From: Diaporthe sp. PMI_573
Lineage: Eukaryota > Ascomycota > Sordariomycetes > Diaporthales > Diaporthaceae
Reading direction: 5' to 3'
DNA: 64,000 bases
NCBI GenBank assembly: GCA_021399435.1
Contig: JAJTUP010000011.1
Coordinates: 806,001-870,000 of the forward strand
Positions 1 to 11,138 of the stretch are shown here, in pieces. The notes below the pieces were generated by a model. It had not been told where the DNA came from and did not search any database. It worked only from the letters and a program-made list of their open reading frames with translations. The translations under genes and the position numbers were made by a program. Positions within the stretch are counted from its first letter, which is position 1. Every line of letters begins with the position of its first letter.

Positions 1-748
1 CTAGAACTCTGCTAGACTAGTTTCTCTCAGAGAGATCAGAAAGCAGGAGGCCACGCAGGAACTTTTACCAATCCATAGGAGATGAGAAACTTTTGAGGTC
101 GCTGCGTTCGACACTAGGATTTAAAGCTCGACAAGGCCATGCTATGGCAGGATCACGTTGACGACCAAAATCGCCCACAATTATAATTAGTACTGAGCCT
201 ATATACATCTGGTCAAGTCTTGAATGTAATCCCCCATTCAAGGAAAGGCGTTGCCGTGCACACACCATCATTCGCACCCTTCGCCGTCGACACCATCGGT
301 CCCGGTGAGACAGCACTATGTGCTCCACAGAGCTAGCTCAGCCGGGATACGAAATTTTTCCTCCTCTTCCAGCTCCTCTCTTCCCTGTTTCCAACCCCTG
401 AAAATAACCTTGATCCACACTCAAGCCTCGAGCGAAGACGGCGAAGCCTCGCAGGCCGTTATTGGCGTTGGTTGAGTGGCCCTGATATCAGGTGTCGACA
501 GGGTGCGGCGATGATGTGTTGGCAATTAGTCGGATATATGGGAGGCGTGTGGTTTCTCGAGAGCCGAACTCGAGAGTCGTCTAAAGATCTCACACCGTTT
601 CTAGAATGGTATCTAGTTCCCCGGCGGCACGTGTGCCCGTCCACAAGTCGCGTGGTGAGGTCGCCACAGTCCGTCCCCCTCTGCTTTGTGGCGCGGCGGA
701 GTCGGTTTCCTGTTGCCTGGTTTTCCTCCTCGGCGATAAACTCTGCTC
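1..748. other. Non-coding stretch downstream of the CFEM gene
   Basis: No convincing gene is visible. The open frames here are short, have no recognisable domain and partly overlap the complement of the CFEM gene. The stretch should contain the 3' untranslated region of the minus-strand CFEM gene that ends at 749. Confidence 0.5.
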
Positions 749-1448
749 CTACAACACGGCCGCGCCCATTATCACCACGGGCACGACATATCGGATGGCG
801 TTCAAGCCCGGCGTCGCTTGTGCCGCGGCACCGACCACCGAGGCGGTGGCGATGGGTGACACGCTCGAGTAGCCGGTGAAGGGGGTGCCGCCACCGCCTC
901 CAGCTCCCGCCCCTCCGGTCGTACCGGATCCCCCACCGCTGCCGCCGCCTGAGGTCGCTGCTGGTGCTGATGCCGATGTAGCAGTGGCTGAGTTTGTCGC
1001 CGGGATGCTGCTCCCGATGCCCGAAACACTTGCTGTCCCTGCTGCGACTGCTGCTCCTCCTGCTGGGGCAGCACATCCACAAACTATGATGGTGTTAGTT
1101 TGGCTGCTGGTATATGATTGAAAGAGACGGCACAGATCATAAGCCGGGACGAATGCGGAGGATGGACAACTCGGGGCGCGTACCTTCTTCGGATCCATCA
1201 ATGACAGCCTGGTAGCTGGCGGATGGGCATGCCGACGACACACAACCCTCGACTGCGGCGTAGAGCGCCGCCGACTGCGCGCATTGGCAGCTGAAGTCTG
1301 TTCCCTGACATCCTATCGATGGTGCGCCATTGAGGATACAATTTTGAGCGCAGCCGGGGATCGCGGTCAGGGCGACGTTGATGCAGTCTTGTGCGACAGC
1401 GACACCACAGGAGAGAAGCGCGAGCGCGTGTAACGAAAGCAGCCTCAT
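749..1448 (-). CDS. CFEM-domain cell-surface protein, probably GPI-anchored
   Basis: Two exons on the minus strand, 1448-1184 and 1083-749, with a 100-nt GTACGC..TAG intron, give 199 aa. An N-terminal hydrophobic signal peptide (about residues 1-19, ending VAVAQ) precedes a cysteine-rich block with the spacing of a CFEM domain: Cys in DCINVAL, PGCAQNC, GCQG, SCQC, GCVSSAC, then VCGC straight after the splice junction. A low-complexity Gly/Ser/Ala/Thr linker and a hydrophobic C-terminus (VVPVVIMGAAVL) follow, as expected for a GPI-anchor signal. CFEM proteins are fungal surface proteins; some members bind haem or act in host interaction, but nothing here fixes a specific role. The splice joins the last CFEM cysteines to the rest of the domain, which supports the model. 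The neighbouring sequence is non-coding. Confidence 0.85.
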
Positions 1449-3156
1449 TGTTGGATGTGTGTGTATGGTAACAACGGATTAGATGTTTTTATGAAATATT
1501 GCGTGGGCCTAGACCCATCCTCTTGTGCATCCAAACGGGATTATCAAAAATGGTCGTCCCAAGATGCAGAGATGATGGAGAGCTTGGAGGCAAAAGATCA
1601 GGAAAAACAAACGAGAGACCGGCGTAATTTGGTACTCGGGGCTGCAGAGCAAGGGTTTCCTCTGGGGATGTGACGGTGAAGAAAAGGAAATCTGAGCACT
1701 GATGTAAGTGGCCGGGGGCGAGAACTGATCACCCACCTTCCCAGGTGTGCCCCGGTAACCTTTCACGGCGGGATGGACGCCTTGTGCATGGGCACTCGAG
1801 CCCATGCAGTGTGCGACCGAAGTATAATTGGCTTCTGCTGCCCCCGCACAAACAACGGCTGGGCCGACGGGGCCCTTCAAGGCTCGTGTGGCTGGGATTG
1901 GGCTGAGGTCGACAGCCAACAACATCACCATGCAAGGACTTTCACATGGCCGACTAGTCGTGGGCGTTGTGTGTGGAGAGCTCGGTATGATCTCACAGCC
2001 ATCACCACCACCTGGTCTCTAGTCATCCTCCTCCACCTTCCCCCGCGTTCTTCTTCCCCAGATTGCCCAGGCTGCCAGGCCACGATGAGGGCCGTTACCC
2101 CTGGTCCCTGCTGGCCTTGGCACTAGATATCGATGCCCTTGCTGCCATGTACAACCCCCCCTCGGCGAACCCCTCTCTATAGGGTAAAGATCCGCCTAGC
2201 TTTGCCGGTTCAGGGTGACATGATATTCACACTTGGGACCAATCCGGTAGCTGAAGCGATGAGGAAGGCGGCCGAACCGTGACTCGGGCAGGTATTACGG
2301 TCACATTCCAGGGCAGACCAGGAAAACAACTCATTTGGATCCTCACCTCATCCTCGGCTGGCGTTGCTGCTTTTCACCTTCTCACATGCACGTGGAAAGC
2401 GGAGAAACGTGTTCCTCTCGAGCGCCGCCTGCCCACACCATCCTCCACCACCGTCGACTTCGGCCGGGAATTTGGAGTCGCGTGCTCTCCAAGTTCGTAT
2501 TCCCCCGGCGTCCTCGGCCGTCCGCGCTCGCGCTGCCCGTCAATAGTCGCTTGGCGCCGGCCAATCGGAGAGAAATAAACGCTCTAAACGAGAAGGCTTC
2601 AGAAACATGACCAACTGGGCTCAGTACTTCAGTTGATGTTCAGTCGGCCCTATCTCTTAGAGCAAAAAAATTGAGCTATCCAGAGAGTTGGCAGGCGAAG
2701 TAAACGGTGGTCCGGATTGGCGGATTTAATTAGTGTAATGCTCCACATCGTGCACCTGGCTCAACTTCTCATTACTAGGGATTAGAGATTCGATGCAAAG
2801 CTCTGCAGACGCGCGGTCCTTCTCGTTATGTATCTTTAGTGTGCCTGCCATGTAGGATCACGCCAGCTGGGCATCTTTTTGACCAATATTCTTGTTGATT
2901 TGTCCGCTGGCAAACAACGCCCATGACCGCATAATTGAATTAGTAGAATCTGTCCCAAGATCCGCCATCGATAGTTCCAACGCGCCCTCACATTCCTCCC
3001 CCGACTTGGGCGCCAATCCCATACAACAGAAGTCCCTTGTGCTCCGCTACCGGCAGCCACAAAGCCAACACCATCGACAAGCCGGACGGTCGCCATCATC
3101 TTCTCCATCACATGCATTACTGGAATTAGTAACCTGCTGGCCGGAATTTAGACGGT
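1449..3156. other. Gene-poor stretch
   Basis: No supported gene. Reading frames here are short, have no signal peptide or domain, and several begin at non-ATG codons. The right end leads into the transporter fragment at about 3.2 kb, but I found no sequence resembling the missing N-terminal half of that transporter. Confidence 0.5.
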
Positions 3157-3636
3157 ATGCATACCGGTGATAGCCGCAGACCTGGGCATATAACCCGACC
3201 TTCGCTCTCTCAGGCGGCTGCTTGTCACGGTATACCTGGTCTGGGGCGCCCCAACGCAAGCGAGCAGCTCACGGCACAATACCTACAGGACTTCCGTGAT
3301 TACTCGACTTTCACGTCGTCTCTATCCTTCCTTCCAACACCTGTCTACGGATTTCTCGTGAATGTTGCAGTTGCGCTCTTACTCCCTTACCTCAAGGCCT
3401 CGTATACTGTGCCTGTGGCTTGTTTTGTCAGCGGCCTCGCGCCACTCCTGCTGGCAGCATTATGTCAGGCTCACAGCCCCAGCTACTGGCAGACTGTCTT
3501 CCAGGCTTTGGTCATTAATCCCTTGGGCGCGGACCTGATGTATACCATTTCCATGCTGGTTGTGACAGACGCGTTTCCTCTGAAAATGGAGGCCTTGGAT
3601 GTTGGTGTTTTCAATATGCTTGAAGAGCGTCGGTAG
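3157..3636 (+). pseudogene. MFS drug/H+ antiporter-type transporter fragment
   Basis: An open frame whose last two thirds resemble the C-terminal half of fungal 14-TM major facilitator transporters. Visible segments are YLQDFRDYSTFTSSLSFLP, the membrane helix PTPVYGFLVNVAVALLLPYL, a second helix around VACFVSGLAPLLLAALC, and the family-like stretch INPLGADLMYTISMLVV followed by DAFPL and GVFNML. The family normally continues with an AQIGKSVG-like helix, but here the frame runs into EERR and a stop. A neighbouring frame reads SVGSDNVY, which suggests a small indel. The N-terminal half is absent upstream. I read it as a doubly truncated relic; an intron right after GVFNML is a less likely alternative. 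The first 35 or so residues do not look like transporter sequence. Confidence 0.6.
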
Positions 3637-5566
3637 CGACAACGTCTATTATAGCGCAGCAGGGGTCTTCACCACTCATGGTAAGCTTTGACGCAAAAGA
3701 GGCGTTGCTTCGAGTATATCACGCTGGGTGGTGGTATAATTGTGGGTTGAGTTTTGTGTCTGTCTTTGTGAGTCTGTGTGGCTTGAGGAGTGTACCCAAA
3801 AGTAACAGAATCAAGTATATGGCACTTGGAAATTGCCGATTGGCACTGAGTCAGAATATGGTCTTCTTTATCTCTGCTCTCGGATGCAAAGTGACGTTTG
3901 TGCATCAATACGACTCTACAATATGAACCGGATGAACAAGTCCAGATAACGACTGCGCTGAGAAACTCAATTGTCATCAAACTAGTGCAGCTCGCAGACG
4001 AGGTGCAGTTGGATGAAAGATCGAATCTCATCCCGAGGTGCAGAGCCCGTGGTATGTCGTCATGTTTCTCCCGAGTCACTCTTCTGAGGACACGGACACT
4101 GGCATGTTGGGTAACGGTGGCGATAAGGGTTACTTACCTTCGACGTCATTGAGGTGGAGGTTAAGGTATTGACCATAGCAATGGCTATGACTCTCCACCC
4201 AGGATGTTTCCCTGGTTGTTTATCGGCACCAAACTCTGATTGGCGCAGTGCCGCCCGGCAATCATAGGCCACCATCTGATCCCACCACCCGTCACAGTCC
4301 CAAGCTTAATCGAACGGTTATGGCTCGGTATCACACCCGCATTCAGAGATGGAGCAGCAGGGCGTGCTAAAAACAGACAGCCCTTGTGGCTTGACGAAGC
4401 CATGGCGGTTTTCGTTCACTTTCACGACAGCTGCTGCGTCAAGGGATCAAACATGCCATACAGCATCCATCGCGCGCAGCCAGAATTTCAGTACTATTAC
4501 TATGCCTCAGCCAGACAGGTGGTCACTTGCCACTGTCGTCAAACAAACTTATACCAAAGCATATCCGGTTAGCTTGTCCGAAAGTAATTATCTTGGAAAT
4601 GAGTGTAATGTCAAGCCTTCCTGTGGCTCATTTCAGGGTGCGGAGAAATGCCCAGGGTCTGGTAGAGGGAGTTTCGGCACCGGGAGACCCCGGGGAAACA
4701 AAATCCATGATGATCTTCCGATAAGCTTCTCACTGCATCCTGTCTCTCGAAAGCGGAAAACAACGCTTTCGATTACTCAATGCTGGAAATATCTGTCTGA
4801 AAGGACCAAGGTTTGTGGCCCTTGAAGCATGAACCGTTCGCTTCGAGTCTGTTTTGGCAGCTCTGAGACATTGTGGCTATGCGTCTCAGCCGTGAAGCAG
4901 AGCAAGATTTGAAACTCGGCGGCGGGCAGCGCCCTGTGGTGCCCTACCAAGACTTGCAACCACATTTGTCAAAAATGCTCGATTCTGTCGTCCACCGCCT
5001 ACCTCAGGATGAGCTTTTCGCTGAAACGGAATGTAGCGTGTCTCGGTGATCTGACACCAATCGCAAAAGCTCGTGGCCTGAGATAACTACATTTAAGAAA
5101 CGAGGGCTCTAGCAAACTGGGCCGGCGGCATCAACGGGCTCTGCTCGCTCCAGGGAATGTACGACCTGGAGACTTCGGACGAAATGCCCAGGTGTCACCT
5201 GATCCTGGTGCGCCTCAGCTCTGAGCTGACAGCAAGGGAAACTGGCAATACTGCATGCTGTAGGAGTGAGGGCGAGCCTTTCAGGGTTCTCGCTGGCATT
5301 AGAGGAGGAAAGCAATGATGCTTGGCTATTGACTTGTTGAATGAAACCACCTATCCTACCTTCTCATCACCCAAGTGGATGAAAATTATTCCAGCAGAAC
5401 AGTGAAGAGTCGATCAATTTTGCCATAGAGCTTTAGTCCATGAACAATTTGTGCTATTCCGACATTTTCTCTAAAAAGACAACGTTCTCTACCGAAGATC
5501 TTAATTAATTTTGCTATGGCACTCCTGATGAAAACCACCTCAATTGCCGCAAACCTGGGATAGTTA
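3637..5566. other. Non-coding stretch between two gene relics
   Basis: No supported gene. Small frames on both strands lack domains, targeting signals and consistent splice structure. Probably decayed sequence, as both flanks are broken genes. Confidence 0.5.
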
Positions 5567-6722
5567 TCAGTCTGACCCGTTGACAAATTGAATTCTGACT
5601 TGCGTTGTAGTTGCACCGAATATTTCCGCAGCCTTCGCGTTACTAAATATTGACAGAAGTACAGCGAACACAGCCGTGAACAAAATTGTGAGGCCAATCC
5701 TCTGCTTTGTTGTGTTCACCAGGTCCAGTATGAATATCGTCATGACTGGAAGGACCGAAGACATGACCAATGCCACGACGTTGCTTGCCCGGCTGAGATT
5801 CAAATCTGAGTAGGACACCAGGCTGGCTTGCTCGTCGATGACCCTGCTGACTTTCATTTTCTCGCCAGCAAAGTGTTGGAAGATCCGTGCGACAATCCGG
5901 GCCATGAATCTGCTGAATACATGGGTCTCTTCTTGAGACGAATTGAGTGAGATATAGGCCTCTGTGTTCTTGTCCCTCAGGGTGAAGAACTCGAAGCCTG
6001 CGTCTTTGAGAAAGCTGTGTCCACCTTTGCTGCCTACTAGCAAATCCTGCAGGGCTTGCAACTAGGATTTGGGGGGAGATCTCAGTTTTGAGAGCTCAAT
6101 GACTGTTGGCAATCTAAAGTAAGGGTCAGCACATCGTCTTCGACTTTTGTGAATGGTCAGGTGTGTGATGGAGGTATTGGCCATGCCTTGGAGCAGTAGA
6201 CTGTCTGAAAAGAATATTAGCAATAACATACTCAAGCCACATCTTCATGCCCGGCCCTCACAAACTATGCCTTTACATTCTATGTCCAAGGTCTCAAAGT
6301 AGACTACTCTATAGGTGGAGAGATGGATTGGCAGAACACTCAGTTATTGTCTCTTGCGAATGCGTGCTGCTGCTAGCATCCTCATCCGACTCGATTCGCT
6401 CATTTCGCTGGTGAGACCTCCGGAGCTCGTGCAAGCTTCTAGAGCACATGACGCCGGCTGCGTCGTCCTCTTGGCAACTGGCTTCAAAGCGGCCTTTCAG
6501 CTCAGCAATCGCAGCTCGGAGGGCCATTAGCTGCAGCAGGTTGATCTCGTCGATCCGTCTGAATATTGCCAAGTTCTTCTCTCTGCTCATGATTCTGGCT
6601 AGTCGACGATAGTGTTGCGGTGTATACTCATTGTCCGTGACTTGACTCTGGGTCAAGGACTGCGTCCTCTCGACATGGACCGCGGCCAAAGCCGCCAATT
6701 CAACGCCTGCGGTATCTTCCAT
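5567..6722 (-). pseudogene. DUF6594-type membrane protein, broken
   Basis: The minus strand carries both ends of a DUF6594-like protein. From the ATG at 6722, the N-terminal part has the family phrase YRRLARIMSREKNLAIFRR followed by DEINLLQLMALRAAIAEL. The C-terminal part (6061-5567) has LVSYSDLNLSRASNVVALV, two hydrophobic helices around SSVLPVMTIFILDLV and GLTILFTAVFAVLLSI, and the ending AAEIFGATTTQV. Between them an LLLQ-containing segment can be read after a TTTTCAG acceptor near 6220, but it meets an in-frame TAG at 6062-6064 just before LQALQDLL. CAG to TAG is a single C-to-T change. No clean intron removes the stop. Function of the family is unknown; members end in TM helices and are expanded in fungi. 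A mis-spliced but working gene cannot be fully excluded. Confidence 0.6.
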
Positions 6723-6834
6723 TCTGCACTGCTATTCTTTTGCCCTTTTCTCCGATTCTGATGTTAGTTGAAACACCAATTACTTCTCAATAATAACCAC
6801 GAGGTCAGAATTCTCGAGAGCGCTCTAGACAATA

Positions 6835-6893
6835 AGTCGCCGTGACCACATCCGGTCCACCCCCCCATTCGGGCCACTTTTTCCACCAAAATC
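6835..6893 (+). repeat. Left terminal inverted repeat
   Basis: 59 bp starting AGTCGCCGTGACC and ending CCACCAAAATC. It equals the reverse complement of 7717-7775 at every position. Similarity continues weakly inward (ATCATTTT against GCCATTTT), with differences that are transitions. Confidence 0.9.
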
Positions 6894-7716
6894 ATCATTT
6901 TTAACTCCACCAATATTGCTCCAATTATTCTCAAAATTAGTATACATATATATTGTACTAACTAAAGCTAGTACCTAAATCCACAAAATTATAACTAATT
7001 ATTCCATAAAGATATAATAATATAAATATCTTTAAACTCAATCTATATTAAGACTTATAGCTTAATAAGCTTTGCTTATATAGTATTGAAAAATATATAT
7101 AAGTATATTTAAGGTCTTAAAATAAGTTAAAAAAATATTATTATAAATTCTTTTATGCTAATTAATAGAGAAATAATATATACTAGTTTAGAGATAATAT
7201 ACTTAAAATATAGAAAAGTAATAAAATAAATTAGTAGAATTTAAGATAATATTTTTTTAAAATTCTTTATATAGAATATATATATAATATAGACTTTACT
7301 TAATTATAAGTATTTTTATAAAGGTTTTAAAAGTAAAGTTTCCTTTTCCCTAAGAAATATTTATTAAGAAAACTCTTTTTCTATTATATATTTTTATATA
7401 GACTACATATTACTATAGTCTCTTAATATATACTATATAGTATAGTTTTATATATAGAAATATTATTACCTTAAATGTAACTAGTTATATAAGAAAGAAA
7501 TTAAAGTTTTTATACTGTTAAGAACTGCTATATATTTAGGTGAAATCTTTAACAAATCTTTTTTCTTGTCTTTAAAAACCTTTTTAAAAATAATAAGTTT
7601 ATGTATTATATTTAAAATATTTTTTTTATACTAAATAAAGTTTTAAATATTTTTCGAGATTTTCTATATTATCTTATCGCTTAGCGTGGTGGAGATATAG
7701 ACCCCTAGAAAATGGC

Positions 7717-7775
7717 GATTTTGGTGGAAAAAGTGGCCCGAATGGGGGGGTGGACCGGATGTGGTCACGGCGACT
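7717..7775 (-). repeat. Right terminal inverted repeat
   Basis: Exact inverted copy of 6835-6893, including a run of seven G matching seven C on the left. It is followed directly by the TA at 7776-7777. Confidence 0.9.
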
Positions 7776-7999
7776 TACAGTGCAGACTTTAAAAGTACTT
7801 TTGGCGTCAAAGTAAATGTTTGTCAAAAGAGACAGCGAAGACCAATTGTAACCCAAAAATACAATACAGCTGGAGAAAGTATGAATCTATAAGCAACACA
7901 TTGTCAGATGATCTTGATCTATCACAGTTGCCAGCCTCAACTAGCCTGGTCCGCCCATAACAACAACATTAACACGGAGCAAGTAGGTAAGGAAACTAT

Positions 8000-9598
8000 T
8001 TAACCAAGCCACCATTGCAGAACCTTTGCCAACTTCGCCTCGTTCACCTCGATATCCGCATCGCTGCTGGCAGCCCACGCGACTCGAAGGTCTGGTCGGA
8101 TGAGCAGGGCAGCCACCGAGTTCCACTTGTCTCCCGAGGCCACCAGTGGCGTCTCTAGCACGTGGACTTGATCTCCATGCCCGCTTGCCTTGACTATTGC
8201 CTCGAAGTCTCCCGCGTTGGTAGCTTTCAAACTACTCATAGCAGCAAGAATAAAGACACCCTGATCACGTGCCTTCAGAAGGGTGTTGCCGCCTTCTTCC
8301 GCAATATGTGTAAGCCGAGTTCCTACAATATTGTCACTGCCACTCGTGCCCTCACCCATAAGTGCAAGCTGGTACGGCTCGACTGGGTCCCCAAACCCCG
8401 TGACCCTCCTCGCCCATGCTTTGTTTAGGCTTGGTTGACCCAGCGCCTCAACAACAAATCGAGAAACCGCTTTTTCATCCTCAGTCTCCTCAAAGGCGAC
8501 TTGCATCTGCACCCGGATATTTGAGATCACAGCCTGGACCGAGGTACGACGCTCTGTTGTATAACTGTCGAGGACTCTTTCGATAGTATCGGCCCTAACC
8601 TTTCCGGTAATCACTGCAGCAAGTTTCCAGCCGAGGTTGGTTGCGTCAAGGAGACCAGTATTCATCCCTTGGCCTCCGGCTGGAAAAAGCTGGTGAGCAG
8701 CATCACCGGCGATAAAGATACGCCCAGACCGAAAGGTTTTGGCGAGTCTCATACCGTTTCCAACAACTGAGGACCACGTCAAGTTGTGGAAATTATAGTG
8801 GCTGCCAAATGCCTTTTCTATACTCTCACGAACCTGGCTCTCGTTTAGGGCAGTCGGCCTTTCGTCTGTTGTGAGCGGAGGTACATGTGAGATAAATCGA
8901 CGAGCGGTCGGGCTGTCCCCCAACACTGCGAGTATAGCTGTGCCTTGCCTGTCCTGCCCTGTCCGCGCTCTAGGTGCATCTGGATCGCAATGTCCATCGG
9001 CGAGCCAGCTGTAATGTGATGCTTTGGTACCATCAAATATGATCCCAGCTGCTTTGCGGACAGCACTCTGGGTACCGTCGCACCCTATCAGCCATGTGGC
9101 CTCAATAGTCTCCAACTCTTCCACTGCTCCGACTGAGGGCCCATCTGACTTCAAGTCGTGGAAAGTGGCCAAGACGCCAGTTCCAGTCTGGCTGAGAGCA
9201 GAGAAACGTAGACCCCAGGTGAATTGTATGCCAACCTCTTCGCACCGCTTCAACAGTATGTCCTCTGTTCGAAGCTGCGGAAGGTGTAGGTTGAACGAGT
9301 ACTTGGTCCCAATAACGTCGTAATTCAAGCTGAGAAGCTGAGGCCCACCACCAAAGTGATTTGCATGTAGCGGTGTGCCCACTTCAATAAAGCGGTCGGT
9401 GATGCCTAAAGTTCGGAAGATCTCCAGGCTGCTTGCACTCATACTGAGCGCCTTGGACCACCGGTTTGATGTTTCTCGAGCCGGCCTCTGGTCGACAATA
9501 AGAATATCTCGGGCCGGAACACCGCCTTGTTGGAGGCAAAGGGCGGTTGTGAGGCCCACGGGGCCAGCCCCGACGATCAGAACTAATGGTGATGACAT
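8000..9598 (-). CDS. FAD-dependent aromatic monooxygenase (PheA/TfdB type)
   Basis: A single intronless frame of 532 aa from the ATG at 9598. An upstream in-frame extension to 9610 starts with a non-ATG codon, so I reject it. Family landmarks of class A flavin hydroxylases appear in order: the nucleotide-binding LIVGAGPVGLTTALCLQQGG near residue 7, the LIGCDGTQSAVRKAAG motif (DG motif) in the middle, and GRIFIAGDAAHQLFPAGG then GMNTGLLDATNLGWKLA (GD motif). A thioredoxin-like C-terminal domain follows, as in phenol hydroxylases. Such enzymes use NAD(P)H and O2 to hydroxylate phenolic rings in catabolism or as polyketide tailoring enzymes; no substrate can be read from the sequence. It is undamaged although both flanks are decayed. 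No partner biosynthetic gene lies next to it. Confidence 0.9.
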   Translation of the reverse strand: MSSPLVLIVGAGPVGLTTALCLQQGGVPARDILIVDQRPARETSNRWSKALSMSASSLEIFRTLGITDRFIEVGTPLHANHFGGGPQLLSLNYDVIGTKYSFNLHLPQLRTEDILLKRCEEVGIQFTWGLRFSALSQTGTGVLATFHDLKSDGPSVGAVEELETIEATWLIGCDGTQSAVRKAAGIIFDGTKASHYSWLADGHCDPDAPRARTGQDRQGTAILAVLGDSPTARRFISHVPPLTTDERPTALNESQVRESIEKAFGSHYNFHNLTWSSVVGNGMRLAKTFRSGRIFIAGDAAHQLFPAGGQGMNTGLLDATNLGWKLAAVITGKVRADTIERVLDSYTTERRTSVQAVISNIRVQMQVAFEETEDEKAVSRFVVEALGQPSLNKAWARRVTGFGDPVEPYQLALMGEGTSGSDNIVGTRLTHIAEEGGNTLLKARDQGVFILAAMSSLKATNAGDFEAIVKASGHGDQVHVLETPLVASGDKWNSVAALLIRPDLRVAWAASSDADIEVNEAKLAKVLQWWLG

Positions 9599-10214
9599 GG
9601 TTTTCGGCAAACGGAAGGCGTCTAAATCGATTGTGTGATATTGTAATTGGTCTCAGTAGCAGGAAGAATCATGAAAAACCAACCGTATTATAAGTATTTG
9701 GTTCTTTGGTTGCAGTGTAAGTACGTCGGCTCTTCGGCCTTCAGTCTCGCGTTTTCACATTTGCACGAGGACTTCTTGGCTTAGGTACCTACACTTCGCG
9801 CCTCGGAGCTCCGGCGGAGCCACCATCAACTTTATGTTCCACTTTTTAACAGAGAGATAAGACCATGCGACAGTCAATGCATACAATGACTCTGATGTTT
9901 CTGGCGGCGCCAATGCGAGTGTTGCATCGAGTCGTCACAAACCACACCAAAGCTCTACGCGTATGGAGCTCTGGCGGAGGCGTCGGCAACTCCGCGTTCC
10001 ACTACTTTGGTGACAAGACGTATTTGTAATGTCTGGCCCATCTTAGACACCCCCCGAGGAGCAGACGTGAATGTTTTGATTCGGAAAGTTAATGCAGTGC
10101 TTGCAATAAGTCATCATGTGCCTGCCACCTTTTATTTGCGCGTCGCTTCACGGACTTGGGACACGTCACCAGTGACTCGGACTCAACTAAGAGCCTGCAA
10201 GCACAAGATATAAG
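9599..10214. other. Upstream region of the monooxygenase
   Basis: No gene seen. It should contain the promoter of the minus-strand monooxygenase at its left end. The right end may belong to the decayed gene that follows, whose reading frame stays open somewhat upstream of 10215. Confidence 0.45.
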
Positions 10215-11138
10215 GTGAACCTATACACGGAGCAGCAATATTCTGTTAAAGAAGCTATGCAATGTGACGGTACGGGTTTTATATACTGCTTGGAATGCCA
10301 AATGTCGATTTGGAATCCTGGTCTTTTGGCCGAGTGGTCTATTGTGCAAGCAGTCAATAGAATCGTCTCATGCAATAGCTCCAATCGATGCCTAGCAAGC
10401 ATTTTTGGTAATTCTCCAAACCAAGCAGGAGGAACACAGGATCAGCCCACGAAATTCTCAGCACCACAACGGCAGAAGCACCGAAGAGGAGGCCCCCACT
10501 TCCTTGCGGACTTTGAAAATTTGTTGGCTTCAGATTTCACTCGAAGGCTCATCCTGGTTGTTGAGGTGTGGGGAATGCACGACCACACGAGGTTCAAGAT
10601 GGTCCCTGTCAGGAATAAGATCGACACAGGCAGTCATGAGAAATTCGTAAGCGAGAAAGTAATTGCAAAGCATGGTGTGGATCCAAATAAAATACGTGTT
10701 ATACCTTTCGGCAAGGAGCGGATGCTGGTGATGTTGGACAATCTCACATTCACCCCCAAGCAAGAGGTCACACTCTCTTGACACAAGCCACAAGACGCAA
10801 GGCAACAGGAGACCACATTCCTCGTCGTAGACTGCAACCTATTCGATGTCCTCATAGGCTCAAAAATTTGGGTCGATGAAGCGAGGTAATCCATGCTGTT
10901 CAGCTTTGGCGCCACAGGATGGAAGGTAACAGTTGAGATAGCCAAACCCCAGGTTGCCTAGTACTTGGATCGAATTGAAGCTGACTCATACAAGATGAAT
11001 GGCAGACAAGAGGAGCTTGACGATTAGAATGCTGAGAATGAGGCAAAGAAGACTATCAAAAAGCAGTTGCAGGAGACTGGTCACCTGCTTCCACGGGTTG
11101 ACTCGTGGAATTCGAGGGAGAAACGAATAGGTCGATAA
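10215..11138 (+). pseudogene. Retropepsin-like protein gene with four premature in-frame stops
   Basis: One frame reads from about 10215 to a final TAA at 11136-11138 with no frameshift but four internal stops: TGA 10779, TAA 10887, TAG 10959 and TAG 11025. The middle resembles fungal proteins with an aspartic-protease-like DTG core: VVEVWGMHDHTRFKMVPV, then KIDTGSHEKFVSEKVIA, later TTFLVVDCNLFDVLIGS and KIWVDEA. A charged tail (NAENEAKKTIKKQLQE) follows the last internal stop. Each stop is one transition from a sense codon (TGG to TGA, CAA to TAA, CAG to TAG), the pattern left by RIP at CpA. The first 60 or so residues of the frame look unrelated and there is no ATG at 10215, so the true start is unknown. 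It could be an old gene or a retroelement-derived fragment; no reverse transcriptase is visible. Confidence 0.65.

Larger units (their letters stand above)
6835..7775. mobile_element. AT-rich DNA transposon remnant with 59-bp TIRs
   Basis: The element is bounded by perfect inverted repeats (6835-6893 and 7717-7775), and both outer edges abut a TA dinucleotide (6833-6834 and 7776-7777), the target duplication typical of Tc1/mariner-like transposons. The roughly 820-bp interior is extremely rich in A and T and has no long open frame, so no transposase survives. The TIRs are GC-rich and identical while the interior looks like RIP-degraded or AT-biased DNA. It is either a non-autonomous element or a decayed autonomous one. 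It sits between the broken DUF6594 gene and an intact FAD monooxygenase. Confidence 0.8.
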
